This document shows positions 41,501 to 49,634 of a DNA stretch of 64,000 nt, piece by piece. Source of the stretch: Ewingella americana (GTDB taxonomy: Bacteria; Pseudomonadota; Gammaproteobacteria; Enterobacterales; Enterobacteriaceae). Position numbers and translations under genes: made by a program. Below the pieces are notes generated by a model that saw only the letters and a program-made list of their open reading frames with translations, did not search any database and was not told the origin of the DNA. Every line of letters begins with the position of its first letter. The stretch's first letter is position 1. The stretch is from positions 62,001 to 126,000 of the forward strand of contig NZ_RCZD01000005.1 of NCBI RefSeq assembly GCF_006438725.1. Reading direction: 5' to 3'.

Positions 41501-43033
41501 CTGCGCAAACTGCTGACGGAAATAGTCATAGATAATGCGCGGGCGGCTGGAGAGCACGGCGAATGGGGTATCGTCGCCCATAGAACCGACCGCTTCCTGA
41601 CCGTTTTCACCCAGAACTCGCAGGATCTGGTCCAGCTCTTCGCTGCTGTAACCAAACTGCTTCTGGAAGGTTTCGAGCTGAGTGTCATCGAGCTCACGGC
41701 TGCCGACCTGATCGTCAGGGAGATCTTCGAACGGCACCAGACGCTGAACGTTCTTCTCCATCCACTCTTTATAAGGATGACGGCCTTTCAGGTCGTTATC
41801 GGTCTCTGCCGAGTGGTGAATTTTACCGCTGCGGGTGTCGATAACCATCAATTCGCCGGGGCCGACGCGGCCTTTCTCGACCACTTCATCCGGCTGGTAA
41901 TCCCAGATACCGACTTCTGACGCGCAGGTGATCAGCTTGTCTTTCGTGATGACATAGCGCGCCGGGCGCAGGCCGTTACGATCGAGGTTACAGGCGGCGT
42001 AGCGGCCATCTGACATCACGATACCGGCCGGGCCATCCCAGGGTTCCATGTGCATGGAGTTAAAGTCGAAGAAGGCGCGCAGATCGTCGTCCATGTCCGG
42101 GTTCTGTTGCCAGGCTGGCGGCACCAGTAAACGCATGGCGCGCAGCAGGTCCATACCGCCGCTCAGGAACAGTTCCAGCATGTTATCCAGCGAGCTGGAG
42201 TCTGAACCGGTTTCATTGACAAAAGGTGCTGCGTCTTGCAGATCGGGGATCAATGGCGTTTTGAATTTATAACCACGCGCGCGCGCCCACTGACGGTTAC
42301 CGGCAATGGTATTGATTTCACCGTTATGTGCCAGATAGCGGAACGGTTGAGCCAGCGGCCAGCGCGGTACGGTGTTGGTTGAGAAGCGCTGGTGGAACAG
42401 GCAAATGGCCGATTCAAGACGCAGGTCTGCCAGGTCTAAATAGAAACGCGGCAGATCGGCTGGCATACACAAGCCTTTATAGATCGTGACCACGTTGGAG
42501 AAGCTACAGACGTAAAAATCTTTATCGGCAATGCGTTTTTCAATACGGCGACGCGCCATATAGAGGCGGCGTTCCATATCACGCGGACGCCAACCGGCAG
42601 GCGCGTTAACAAAAATTTGCTCGATGCGGGGCAGGGAGGAGAGGGCAATTTCACCGAGAACATCAGGGTTCGTCGGCACATCGCGCCAGCCGACCACGGA
42701 CAGCGTTTCGTTTTGCAGCTCTTCCTCAACAATGCGGCGGCTCGCGGCAGCTTCTTCTTCATCTTTGCTGAGGAATATCATGCCAACGGCGTAATTTTTA
42801 GCCAGACGCCAGCCACGCTCTTCGGCAACCATGCGGAAGAAGCGATCGGGTTTTTGTAACAGCAGGCCACAACCGTCACCAGTCTTGCCATCAGCAAGAA
42901 TAGCACCACGGTGTTGCATACGGGCCAGTGCGTGAATGGCTGTACGCACGACCTTATGGCTAGGTTCGCCTTCTATGTGGGCGATCAGGCCGAAACCACA
43001 GTTGTCCCTCTCAAGGGATTTATCGTACAACAT
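38576..43033 (-). CDS. gltB: Glutamate synthase [NADPH] large chain
   Basis: 1485-aa alpha subunit of GOGAT, making two glutamates from glutamine and 2-oxoglutarate. The N-terminal propeptide MLYDKSLERDN is removed to expose the Ntn nucleophile Cys12 (CGFGLIAHIEG). The central and FMN domains carry GGRSNSGEGGEDPARYG and the [3Fe-4S] cysteines in CKYLRICHLNNCATG; the C-terminal beta-helix domain is Gly-rich. The start at 43033 is chosen because GGGGAGG lies at good spacing; 41 further in-frame codons are not conserved. Confidence 0.97.
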   Translation of the reverse strand: MLYDKSLERDNCGFGLIAHIEGEPSHKVVRTAIHALARMQHRGAILADGKTGDGCGLLLQKPDRFFRMVAEERGWRLAKNYAVGMIFLSKDEEEAAASRRIVEEELQNETLSVVGWRDVPTNPDVLGEIALSSLPRIEQIFVNAPAGWRPRDMERRLYMARRRIEKRIADKDFYVCSFSNVVTIYKGLCMPADLPRFYLDLADLRLESAICLFHQRFSTNTVPRWPLAQPFRYLAHNGEINTIAGNRQWARARGYKFKTPLIPDLQDAAPFVNETGSDSSSLDNMLELFLSGGMDLLRAMRLLVPPAWQQNPDMDDDLRAFFDFNSMHMEPWDGPAGIVMSDGRYAACNLDRNGLRPARYVITKDKLITCASEVGIWDYQPDEVVEKGRVGPGELMVIDTRSGKIHHSAETDNDLKGRHPYKEWMEKNVQRLVPFEDLPDDQVGSRELDDTQLETFQKQFGYSSEELDQILRVLGENGQEAVGSMGDDTPFAVLSSRPRIIYDYFRQQFAQVTNPPIDPLREAHVMSLATSIGREMNVFCEAEGQAHRLSFKSPILLWSDFKQLTQLDSKYYRADTLDLTYDPAEQDMEAFVAKLCDEGEQKVRDGAVLLVLSDRNIAPNRLPLPAPMAVGALQRRLVEKNLRCDANIIVETASARDPHHFAVLLGFGATAVYPYLAYETLAKLVDTQVIDKKYREVMLNYRNGINKGLYKIMSKMGISTVASYRCSQLFEAVGLHKELCNTCFQGVVSRIGGASYNDFEQDLQNLSKRAWLKRKTLDQGGLLKYVYGGEYHAYNPDVVNTLQAAVKSGEYSDYQQYAKLVNERPVAALRDLLQITPKGQPIPVDQVEPAEGLFTRFDTAAMSIGALSPEAHESLAEAMNSIGGRSNSGEGGEDPARYGTNKVSRIKQVASGRFGVTPAYLVNADVIQIKVAQGAKPGEGGQLPGDKVTPYIAKLRYSVPGVTLISPPPHHDIYSIEDLAQLIFDLKQVNPKAMISVKLVSEPGVGTIATGVAKAYADLITIAGYDGGTGASPLSSVKYAGCPWELGLVETQQALVANGLRHKIRLQVDGGLKTGTDIIKAAILGAESFGFGTGPMVALGCKYLRICHLNNCATGVATQDEKLRRNHYHGLPERVTNYFKFIAQETREIMAELGVSQLVDLIGRTDLLLELDGFTAKQNKLDLSALLATATPHPGKAVYCTENNPPFDKGQLNKEILDQAAPHIESKQSKSFFFDIRNTDRSVGALLSGAIAEKHGDQGMAADPVRINFNGTAGQSFGVWNAGGVDLMLTGDANDYVGKGMAGGRIAIRPPIGSAFRSHEASIIGNTCLYGATGGKLFAAGRAGERFAVRNSGAITVVEGIGDNGCEYMTGGIVCVLGRTGVNFGAGMTGGFAYVLDEDGEFRKRVNPELVEVLGVEELAIHEEHLRGLITEHVQLTASTRGEEILANWPEWAPKFALVKPKSSDVKALLGHRSRSAAELRVQAQ

Positions 43034-43274
43034 ATTCGTGAACCTCCCCAGGCTCTGCGAGACTCTCACACCTGTTGCGAGGGGGCTTTTAGACGGGGAA
43101 GGCTCACATTTTCGCGCACTCTTGCGGTGCGTTGAATGCCTGAGTTTCCCGGTCAAAGGCCCCTCGTGACGGTTCTCACAAGTGGTGGTTGACTTGTTTT
43201 TATGAGGGAGTCTTCAATTACTGCATAAATATGACGAGTGGTACACCCGTCGAGATTGCTTCCAGCGGACTTCC

Positions 43275-43303
43275 AACTTAGCGAGAAAGCACAGGCAGGT
43301 CAA
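43275..43303 (-). promoter_or_regulatory. Candidate gltBD promoter
   Basis: On the minus strand a -35 TTGACC (43298-43303) and a -10-like TAAGTT (43275-43280) are spaced 17 bp, giving a leader of about 235 nt before gltB. The -10 is a moderate match. Confidence 0.4.
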
Positions 43304-43411
43304 ATACGGATTTAAGTGATAACAAAAAGCCTATAATTGATGGTAGTAGCATGATTTTTAATGATTTATTGCCATTTTTTAACCCCTGACTTCATTAAGG
43401 TTTGTACCCCG

Positions 43412-43433
43412 AAGTGTGAGCTGTCTCACTGTC
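43412..43433. promoter_or_regulatory. CRP-binding-site candidate upstream of gltB
   Basis: AAGTGTGAGCTGTCTCACTG has TGTGA (43415-43419), a 6-bp spacer and TCACT (43426-43430), close to the CRP consensus. It lies about 110 bp upstream of the proposed gltB promoter; E. coli gltBDF is under CRP and Lrp control. Confidence 0.5.
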
Positions 43434-43612
43434 CTTAAGGGCCGTCAACTGTGCACCCTGCTGGAAGTGGTGACAATAGCAGTGTTTTATACTGCAAAAT
43501 CGTCAGCAGGTGTGCTTTGTGACTATTTTTAACCAGCCGGTAATAATGTACTAAAAGGGCCGCGATAATAAGAATTATTCATACCACGGCGAATGACTTT
43601 ATTTGCAGTAAT

Positions 43613-43630
43613 AGTGAATAGTTATTCTTT
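43613..43630. promoter_or_regulatory. ARG-box-like site
   Basis: AGTGAATAGTTATTCTTT matches the ArgR consensus (wnTGAATwwwwATTCAnw) at 16 of 18 positions. ArgR is known to act on gltBDF in E. coli, but this site is 580 bp from gltB and 290 bp from arcB, so its target is unclear. Confidence 0.3.
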
Positions 43631-43859
43631 AAAGGAGGCTGGAGATTAAAGGCTCTTTTTTCGGGGATGGGCGTAAAGCCTGAAATGAGTGGGGACCTGG
43701 CTAATTATAGCCGGGCTATATTGATAATATCACGTTGGTGGTTAGTCAATATCTGCGCGCCATGATGTCCTGATGCACCACGGTAAGCCCCTCAACGGTG
43801 CAGGCCAGTAGTCTATAACCGTCTTGAGACGCCACGCGACCCGCAGACTGATCTCGGGC

Positions 43860-43887
43860 TTATATGCGCGGGTAAATGCGGTATCAT
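43860..43887 (+). promoter_or_regulatory. Candidate arcB promoter
   Basis: -35-like TTATAT (43860-43865) and -10 TATCAT (43882-43887) with 16-bp spacing, ending 29 nt before the arcB ATG, which has AGGGA as ribosome site. Confidence 0.4.
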
Positions 43888-43916
43888 TTGAACGTCTTCG
43901 TCTTTAGGGAATCGTT

Positions 43917-46256
43917 ATGAAGCAAATCCGGGTATTAGCCCAGTATTACGTTGATCTGATGGTCAAGTTAGGATTGGTGCGTTTTTCTCTGCTGCTGGCC
44001 TCTGCGCTGGTGGTGCTGGCGATGATTGTCCAGATGGCCGTCACCATGTTGCTGCGCGGTCAGGTCGACAGCATCGACGTGGTGCGCTCGATTTTCTTCG
44101 GTTTGCTGATAACCCCCTGGGCAGTCTATTTCCTGTCGGTGGTGGTGGAGCAGCTTGAAGAGTCGCGCCAGCGTTTGTCACGGCTGGTCGATAAGCTTGA
44201 AGAGATGCGCCATCGCGACCTCGAGCTGAACCAGCAGATGCAAGACAATATTACCCAGTTGAACCAGGAAATAGCCGACCGTGTGAAAGCCGAAGAAGCG
44301 CGCCTGGCCGTGGTGGATAAGCTTAAACTGGAAATGCATCACCGCGAACAGGCACAGATTGAATTGAGTCAACAATCAGCCCTGTTGCGCTCTTTCCTTG
44401 ATGCCTCGCCGGATTTGGTTTACTACCGCAATGAAGACAAAGAATTTTCTGGCTGTAACCGCGCGATGGAACTGCTGACCGGCAAGAGCGAGAAGCAACT
44501 GGTTGGATTGACGCCCAATGACGTCTATAGCCCGGATATCGCCGAAAAAGTGGTGGAGACCGATGAGAAAGTATTCCGCCACAATGTTTCGCTGACGTAT
44601 GAGCAGTGGCTGGTGTATCCCGATGGGCGCAAAGCCTGTTTTGAACTGCGCAAAGTGCCGTTTTATGACCGCATTGGTAAACGGCACGGGTTGATGGGCT
44701 TCGGACGCGATATTACGGAACGTAAGCGCTACCAGGACGCACTGGAAAACGCCAGCAGAGAGAAGACTACCTTTATCTCAACGATCAGCCATGAGCTGCG
44801 TACACCGCTTAACGGCATCGTCGGCCTCAGCCGCATTTTGCTCGACACCCACCTGAACGCTGAGCAGCATAATTACCTGAAAACCATTCACGTCAGCGCG
44901 ATCACACTGGGCAATATTTTTAACGACATTATTGAGATGGATAAACTTGAGCGCCGCAAAGTGCAGCTCGACAACCAGTCGGTTGATTTCACCGGTTTTC
45001 TCTCCGATCTGGAAAATCTCTCCGGCTTACTGGTGCAACCAAAAGGGCTGAAGTTTGTCATGCAGCCGGATTTACCGCTGCCGCATAACATCATTACTGA
45101 CGGTACCCGCCTGCGGCAGATTTTATGGAATTTGATCGGTAACGCGGTGAAATTCACCCACGACGGTGAAATCGTAGTGCGTGTGCATCATGACGGCGGC
45201 GAGCTGCTGCGCTTTGAGGTACAGGATTCGGGCATGGGTATCCCGCAGGATGAGCAGGACAAAATCTTCGCCATGTATTACCAGGTGAAAGATCAGAACG
45301 GTGGCAAACCGGCGACCGGTACCGGTATCGGTCTGGCTGTGTCCAAACGGCTGGCGCAGAGTATGGGGGGTGACATCACCGTGTGCAGCGAACAGGGCAA
45401 AGGATCGTGCTTCACCCTGACGGTCAGCGCACCGACGCTGGATGAACCCGTCAGCGGGACGGAAGAAGAGGACGACCTGCCACTACCGGCGCTGAATGTG
45501 CTGCTGGTGGAAGATATCGAACTTAACGTGATCGTCGCGCGCTCAGTGTTGGAAAAGCTGGGTAACAGCGTGGAAGTGGCCATGAATGGCCATGACGCGC
45601 TAGCGATGTTTGACCCGGATGAGTTTGACCTGGTGCTGCTCGATATTCAGTTGCCGGACATGACCGGTCTGGATATTGCCCGCAAATTACGTCAGGACTA
45701 CGCCGGGCGCCACCTGCCGCCGCTGGTGGCACTCACCGCCAACGTGCTGAAAGATAAGAAAGAGTATCTCGACGCTGGCATGGATGATGTGCTCAGCAAA
45801 CCGCTGTCCGTCTCTGCGCTGACCGCCATGATCCAGCAATTTTGGGATCATCAGCCAGACTCTGTTTCTACTGAGGAGCCTTCTGTGACCACCCAGACGC
45901 AAGAATCATTGCTGGATACCGCCATGCTGGAGCAATACATCGAACTGGTCGGGCCGGGCCTGATTTACCAGAGCGCCGATATGTTTGAAAAAATGATGCC
46001 AGACTACCTTGCCGTGCTTGATTCAAACCTGATCGCCCGCGATCAGGTGGGTATTGCTGAAGAGGGTCATAAGATCAAAGGGGCGGCGGGTTCGGTAGGA
46101 TTGAAGCATTTGCAACAACTGGCGCAACAAATTCAGACACCAACGCTACCTGCGTGGTGGGACAATGTTCAGGAATGGATTGATGAGTTGAAGCTGGAGT
46201 GGCGTAACGATATTAAAACGTTACGTGAATGGACGGCAAACGCTGGAAAAAAATAA
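43917..46256 (+). CDS. arcB: Aerobic respiration control sensor kinase ArcB
   Basis: 779-aa tripartite hybrid histidine kinase that phosphorylates ArcA when the quinone pool is reduced. In order: two membrane helices (about 20-80), coiled coil, PAS domain with both redox-active cysteines (SGCNRAME and RKACFEL), dimerisation/His domain (FISTISHELRTPLNG), ATPase (TGTGIGLAVSKR), receiver domain (LVLLDIQLPDMTG) and HPt domain (EEGHKIKGAAGSVGL). All phosphorelay residues are present, and it closely follows E. coli ArcB in sequence and length. The ArcZ sRNA is encoded convergently at its 3' end. Confidence 0.98.
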   Translation: MKQIRVLAQYYVDLMVKLGLVRFSLLLASALVVLAMIVQMAVTMLLRGQVDSIDVVRSIFFGLLITPWAVYFLSVVVEQLEESRQRLSRLVDKLEEMRHRDLELNQQMQDNITQLNQEIADRVKAEEARLAVVDKLKLEMHHREQAQIELSQQSALLRSFLDASPDLVYYRNEDKEFSGCNRAMELLTGKSEKQLVGLTPNDVYSPDIAEKVVETDEKVFRHNVSLTYEQWLVYPDGRKACFELRKVPFYDRIGKRHGLMGFGRDITERKRYQDALENASREKTTFISTISHELRTPLNGIVGLSRILLDTHLNAEQHNYLKTIHVSAITLGNIFNDIIEMDKLERRKVQLDNQSVDFTGFLSDLENLSGLLVQPKGLKFVMQPDLPLPHNIITDGTRLRQILWNLIGNAVKFTHDGEIVVRVHHDGGELLRFEVQDSGMGIPQDEQDKIFAMYYQVKDQNGGKPATGTGIGLAVSKRLAQSMGGDITVCSEQGKGSCFTLTVSAPTLDEPVSGTEEEDDLPLPALNVLLVEDIELNVIVARSVLEKLGNSVEVAMNGHDALAMFDPDEFDLVLLDIQLPDMTGLDIARKLRQDYAGRHLPPLVALTANVLKDKKEYLDAGMDDVLSKPLSVSALTAMIQQFWDHQPDSVSTEEPSVTTQTQESLLDTAMLEQYIELVGPGLIYQSADMFEKMMPDYLAVLDSNLIARDQVGIAEEGHKIKGAAGSVGLKHLQQLAQQIQTPTLPAWWDNVQEWIDELKLEWRNDIKTLREWTANAGKK

Positions 46257-46365
46257 CCCCAGCCGAAGCCGGGGTGCGCGAATACTGCGCCAACACCAGG
46301 GAAATCGTTAACCCGCGATAGTTTTAAGGGTTTTGGTTTCGCAAGTTTTGGTAATTCTGCCGTAA
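46247..46365 (-). ncRNA. arcZ: ArcZ small regulatory RNA
   Basis: Hfq-dependent sRNA that activates rpoS translation and represses, among others, flhDC. On the minus strand GATTTCCCTGGTGTTGGCGC (from 46306) and the following AGTATTCGCGCACCCCGG are identical to my recollection of the processed 3' half of E. coli ArcZ, including the seed. The terminator is CCCCGGCTTCGGCTGGGG (46257-46274) plus a U-run at 46247-46253. The location between arcB and elbB, opposite arcB, is the same as in E. coli. The 5' half is not conserved, so the 5' end near 46365 is estimated from an AT-rich promoter-like stretch (about 46365-46400). The terminator overlaps the arcB stop codon. Confidence 0.88.
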
Positions 46366-46504
46366 AGTCTAATACATTCTGTAGGAATCAACATAACAAA
46401 TATAAGCTTAACTGTTACAAGATTCATTAAAAACTGTGATGTAGATTAGTCTTTGTCTATACAAAACTTCAAGCCTTTATCGCAGGAAATTTTGGAGAAT
46501 ACAA

Positions 46505-47158
46505 ATGAAGCCTGTTGGCGTTGTGCTCTGCTGTGATGATTTTTCCGGTAGAACAGGGTTTCAGGAGGCCTTTTTAGTCCTTTCTGCCCTTAAAAAACAG
46601 GGTGTAAAAAGCCTGTGCATCACTGCTTGTGATATACAACTTGATGTAATAAAGGAATTTTTTTATAAAAAAGAAAAAGAAGATTTTGTTACGGCAACAG
46701 AATCCTCACTTTTATCCTTAAGTGAAATTATTTCACTTAAGGAATCGATTCCTGAGAACCTGAGTGGGCTCATTTTCCCTGGTGGCTTTGGTCTAATTCG
46801 TCGTTTAACTACCCTTGAGACAGATGGAAGCGATTACACAATCGATGAGGAACTGTTCACATTAATGCAGGAAATACATAAGCAGAGTAAATCATTGGGG
46901 TTCATCAGTCAGGCCGCAATATTGGCACCAAAACTGGCGGGAGCCGAAGTGCGGGTCACGCTAGGCACTGATATTGATCGCGCGGAACTCCTTGATGCGA
47001 TTGGGGCCGAACCGGTTCTGTGTCCGGCTGATGATATTGTCATCAATCTGGAAATGAAGATTGTTAGCACTCCGGGCCTGCTGTCGGAACAATCCGAAGG
47101 TGAAGCGGCTCTGGGGATTGATAAGCTGGTCAGATGTGTTACGGAATGGATTGAATGA
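46505..47158 (+). CDS. elbB: Diverged ElbB-like protein (DJ-1/PfpI superfamily) lacking the catalytic cysteine
   Basis: 217-aa protein in the place of elbB (arcB–arcZ–elbB–mtgA). The C-terminal half is clearly ElbB-like: [29 protein letters not shown] and ALGIDKLV. The glycine motif LIFPGGFG (89-96) is present, but the nucleophile elbow LGFMCIAPA of E. coli ElbB has become LGFISQAAI, with Ser135 in place of Cys. The usual N-terminal SGCGVYDG is CCDDFSGR. The first 400 nt are AT-rich and include a 29-nt perfect palindrome (46715-46743). The frame is open and overlaps mtgA by 4 nt, so it is expressed but probably not a glyoxalase/deglycase of the usual type. It may be degenerate or neofunctionalised. 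Confidence 0.82.
   Translation: MKPVGVVLCCDDFSGRTGFQEAFLVLSALKKQGVKSLCITACDIQLDVIKEFFYKKEKEDFVTATESSLLSLSEIISLKESIPENLSGLIFPGGFGLIRRLTTLETDGSDYTIDEELFTLMQEIHKQSKSLGFISQAAILAPKLAGAEVRVTLGTDIDRAELLDAIGAEPVLCPADDIVINLEMKIVSTPGLLSEQSEGEAALGIDKLVRCVTEWIE
46715..46743. repeat. 29-nt perfect inverted repeat inside the elbB-like gene
   Basis: Arms TCCTTAAGTGAAAT and ATTTCACTTAAGGA are exact complements around a single T. It encodes residues 71-80 ([10 protein letters not shown]). There is no loop, so as DNA it is a symmetric binding-site-like or cruciform-prone sequence. Confidence 0.9.
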
Positions 47159-47886
47159 GTAAATCGTCAGGTATAGCCCTCTTCACGGCACCAATAAGGT
47201 GGCTCAAGCGCCTTCTAATACTGTTCGTTGGCTTATGGGTCGCGGGAATTTTCCTGTTTTCCTTTTTGCCGGTGCCTTTCTCCGCCGTGATGGTTGAGCG
47301 GCAAATTTCAGCCTGGTTGACCGGCGATTTCGGCTATGTTTCCCATTCTGACTGGGTACCAATGAGTGAAATATCCTCGCCGATGGCGCTAGCAGTCATG
47401 GCCGCGGAAGATCAAAAATTCCCCGAACATTGGGGTTTTGATGTTGACGCCATTCAGTCTGTGCTGGAAAAAAGTGACAAAGATGAGGGTCGAATTCGCG
47501 GCGCTTCGACACTTTCTCAGCAAACCGCCAAAAATCTGTTCCTGTGGGATGGCCGCAGTTGGCTGCGCAAAGGGCTGGAAGCGGGGCTAACCGTCGGCAT
47601 TGAAACGGTGTGGAGTAAGCGCCGTATTCTGACGGTGTACCTGAACATTGTGGAATTTGGGGACGGTATTTTCGGTGTGGAAGAAGCCGCGCAGCACTTC
47701 TTTCATAAACCGGCGAGCAAGCTGACAGCCTCTCAGGCCGCACTGCTGGCGGCGGTACTTCCCAACCCGCACCTGTTTAAAGTGAATGCCCCTTCGGCTT
47801 ATGTGCTGCGTCGCCAGCAGTGGATCCTGCGCCAGATGAGCCAGCTTGGCGGTGACAGTTTCCTCAGCGAGCACAAACTGCGTTAG
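47155..47886 (+). CDS. mtgA: Monofunctional biosynthetic peptidoglycan transglycosylase MtgA
   Basis: 243-aa inner-membrane glycosyltransferase of family GT51 that polymerises lipid II at the divisome. One N-terminal helix ([19 protein letters not shown]); catalytic motif 1 is [14 protein letters not shown], motif 2 [16 protein letters not shown], then [15 protein letters not shown]. All motifs are intact. The start overlaps the elbB-like stop (ATGA). Confidence 0.96.
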   Translation: MSKSSGIALFTAPIRWLKRLLILFVGLWVAGIFLFSFLPVPFSAVMVERQISAWLTGDFGYVSHSDWVPMSEISSPMALAVMAAEDQKFPEHWGFDVDAIQSVLEKSDKDEGRIRGASTLSQQTAKNLFLWDGRSWLRKGLEAGLTVGIETVWSKRRILTVYLNIVEFGDGIFGVEEAAQHFFHKPASKLTASQAALLAAVLPNPHLFKVNAPSAYVLRRQQWILRQMSQLGGDSFLSEHKLR

Positions 47887-47907
47887 TTCTTCCTGCCTGT
47901 GAGTATA

Positions 47908-47942
47908 AAAAAGGGCCCAGCATGCGATGCTGAGCCCTTTTT
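47908..47942. terminator. Bidirectional terminator between mtgA and dolP
   Basis: AAAAAGGGC-c-CAGCAT / ATGCTG-a-GCCCTTTTT stem with a GCG loop, between convergent genes. Its core resembles the cybC/rnk terminator. Confidence 0.88.
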
Positions 47943-47963
47943 ACTCACTTTCTGCAATACCTG

Positions 47964-48539
47964 TCACTTCACGTAAGTAAACGCCGTGGTGACATGTTTC
48001 ACGCCGCTGACGCCGGCGGCAATGCTCGCCGCTGACTTGCCTTCTTCCTGAGTGACCAGACCGAGCAGGAACACTTCACCGTTTTCGGTGGTGACTTTCA
48101 CGTTGGAAGATTTCACTGAGTCGCTGGTCAGGATCTGCGAACGCACTTTGGTGGTGATCCAGGTATCCATAGAAGCGGTACCCATGCTGACCGGTTTACC
48201 GGTGCGGATCTCGTTATACACTTCGTTCGCTCCCTCGACCCCCATGGTGATCTGTTTAGCGCGGGCGGCCATATCTGGTGTTGGGGCCTGGCCGGTTAAC
48301 AGAACTTTGCCCTGATAAGCGGTGGCCACAATACGGGCTTCGTCCTTAAGTTGTTTGTCTTTGCTGATCGCGTTGCTTACCCGCGCTTCCAGCGTACCGT
48401 CATCCACCTGCGTGCCCACGGAACGCGGATCGGTGGTGGTTTTGGTCGCGACACCGGCGACGCCAACAACAGCGGCGGCCACGCACCCCTGTAACAGCAG
48501 GGCGCTTAACAATAGTGCAAAAAGAGGACTTGCCTTCAT
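47964..48539 (-). CDS. dolP: Outer-membrane BON-domain lipoprotein DolP (YraP)
   Basis: 191-aa lipoprotein (lipobox LLLQGC, Cys19) with two BON domains (DDGTLEARVSNAISKDKQLK… and MDTWITTKVRSQILTSD…). It binds anionic phospholipid at division sites and supports BAM and envelope integrity. 9 nt after diaA in the yraN–diaA–dolP series. Confidence 0.95.
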   Translation of the reverse strand: MKASPLFALLLSALLLQGCVAAAVVGVAGVATKTTTDPRSVGTQVDDGTLEARVSNAISKDKQLKDEARIVATAYQGKVLLTGQAPTPDMAARAKQITMGVEGANEVYNEIRTGKPVSMGTASMDTWITTKVRSQILTSDSVKSSNVKVTTENGEVFLLGLVTQEEGKSAASIAAGVSGVKHVTTAFTYVK

Positions 48540-48548
48540 TGGAACTCC

Positions 48549-49139
48549 TTAATCGTCCTGGTGAGGGAACAGCGTGTTATCAATCAGGTCACAGAGACAG
48601 TTGACGGTGAGCATGTGCATTTCCTGAATACGTGCGCTGCGGTGGGACGGAATTCGGATCTCAACATCGTGAGGGCCCAGCAAACCAGCCAGTTCACCGC
48701 CGTCATACCCCGTAAGAGCAACGATAGTCATATCGCGGGTCACGGCGGCTTCCACCGCTTTGACGATATCACGGCTGTTACCCCGGGTGGAAATAGCCAG
48801 TAAAACGTCACCGGCCTGGCCCAGTGCGCGCACCTGCTTGGCATAAATCTCTTCGTGCAGGCGGTCATTAGCAATGGCCGTCAGCACAATGTTATCCGCA
48901 CACAGGGAGATAGCAGGCAGGCTTGGGCGTTCGGTCTCAAAACGGTTAATCAGACTGGCTGAAAAATGCTGGGCATTGGCTGCTGAGGTACCGTTACCGC
49001 AGCACAGGATTTTGTTGCCGTTCAGCAGCGATTGCACCAGTGTCATCGCGGCGCGGGAAATCGCATCAGGCAGCGCTTCTGCCGCAGCAATCTGGGTTTG
49101 AATACTTTCAGTAAAGCAGGCTTTGATTCTATCCAGCAC
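48549..49139 (-). CDS. diaA: DnaA initiator-associating protein DiaA
   Basis: 196-aa SIS-domain protein that binds DnaA and promotes orderly oriC unwinding. [21 protein letters not shown] and [20 protein letters not shown] form the SIS core, as in the paralogue GmhA; genomic position identifies it as DiaA. Confidence 0.95.
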   Translation of the reverse strand: MLDRIKACFTESIQTQIAAAEALPDAISRAAMTLVQSLLNGNKILCCGNGTSAANAQHFSASLINRFETERPSLPAISLCADNIVLTAIANDRLHEEIYAKQVRALGQAGDVLLAISTRGNSRDIVKAVEAAVTRDMTIVALTGYDGGELAGLLGPHDVEIRIPSHRSARIQEMHMLTVNCLCDLIDNTLFPHQDD

Positions 49140-49205
49140 GTGATTTAGTCCAGTCAGTAAAATGTCGGCTGCGCGGTCGGGCAGGCCGTCAGTCTCAAAA
49201 CAATC

Positions 49206-49574
49206 TCAATCCGCATTGAAAGCATCCGTCAGCCATTCTATCTGGCTGCCTGTGATGGCTAAAACATCAAAACGGCAAGATGATGTGTCAAAGCTTGCAT
49301 TTCTTCCTGCAAGCCAGAAAGAGGCGGCCTGTAATAACCGCTTCTGTTTTTGATGCGTTACGCTGGCCGCCGCACCCCCAAACAAGGCGTTACGACGGTA
49401 GCGAACTTCAACAAACACCCAGGTATGTTGATCGCGCATGATCAGGTCAATTTCACCCAGCCGGCACGCCACGTTGGCGGCGACGAAAATTAACCCCGCA
49501 TTTTCGAGATAGCGACGGGCGAAGACTTCATAGTCTGCGCCACGCTCGCGGGTGGTCTGCAATTTTTTAAACAT
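49206..49574 (-). CDS. yraN: YraN family (UPF0102) putative endonuclease-like protein
   Basis: 122-aa protein with a restriction-endonuclease-like core: [17 protein letters not shown], then [21 protein letters not shown], an E-x-D…E-V-x arrangement of the PD-(D/E)XK type. The biochemical role is not established. Lies between lpoA and diaA, as in E. coli. Confidence 0.9.
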   Translation of the reverse strand: MFKKLQTTRERGADYEVFARRYLENAGLIFVAANVACRLGEIDLIMRDQHTWVFVEVRYRRNALFGGAAASVTHQKQKRLLQAASFWLAGRNASFDTSSCRFDVLAITGSQIEWLTDAFNAD

Positions 49575-49634
49575 CAGTACATCCTTGTACCACTACCCTG
49601 CAGTATGAAATGCCTTGGGTAAGCTAAAACCGTT

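Larger units (their letters stand above)
43034..43916. other. Long intergenic region gltB / arcB
   Basis: 883 bp with no convincing gene. In E. coli yhcC lies between arcB and gltB; it is absent here. The region contains a candidate gltB promoter, a strong CRP-like site, an ArgR-like box and the arcB promoter (listed separately). Between about 43320 and 43400 the DNA is AT-rich. Near 43635 AAAGGAGG is a good ribosome-site sequence, but no usable start and frame follows it. Confidence 0.5.

Noticed and set aside
38576-43156. Many long frames antisense to gltB (for example 41054-41920)
   Set aside because: GltB is plainly the real gene; antisense frames are by-products of its high-GC codon use.
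43034-43156. 41-codon N-terminal extension of gltB
   Set aside because: The strong GGGGAGG before 43033 and the conserved propeptide MLYDKSLERDN show the internal start is used.
43615-43640. AAAGGAGG ribosome-site-like sequence suggesting a small gene near the ARG-like box
   Set aside because: No ATG/GTG/TTG at suitable spacing opens a frame of useful length; the following triplets reach a stop within about 15 codons.
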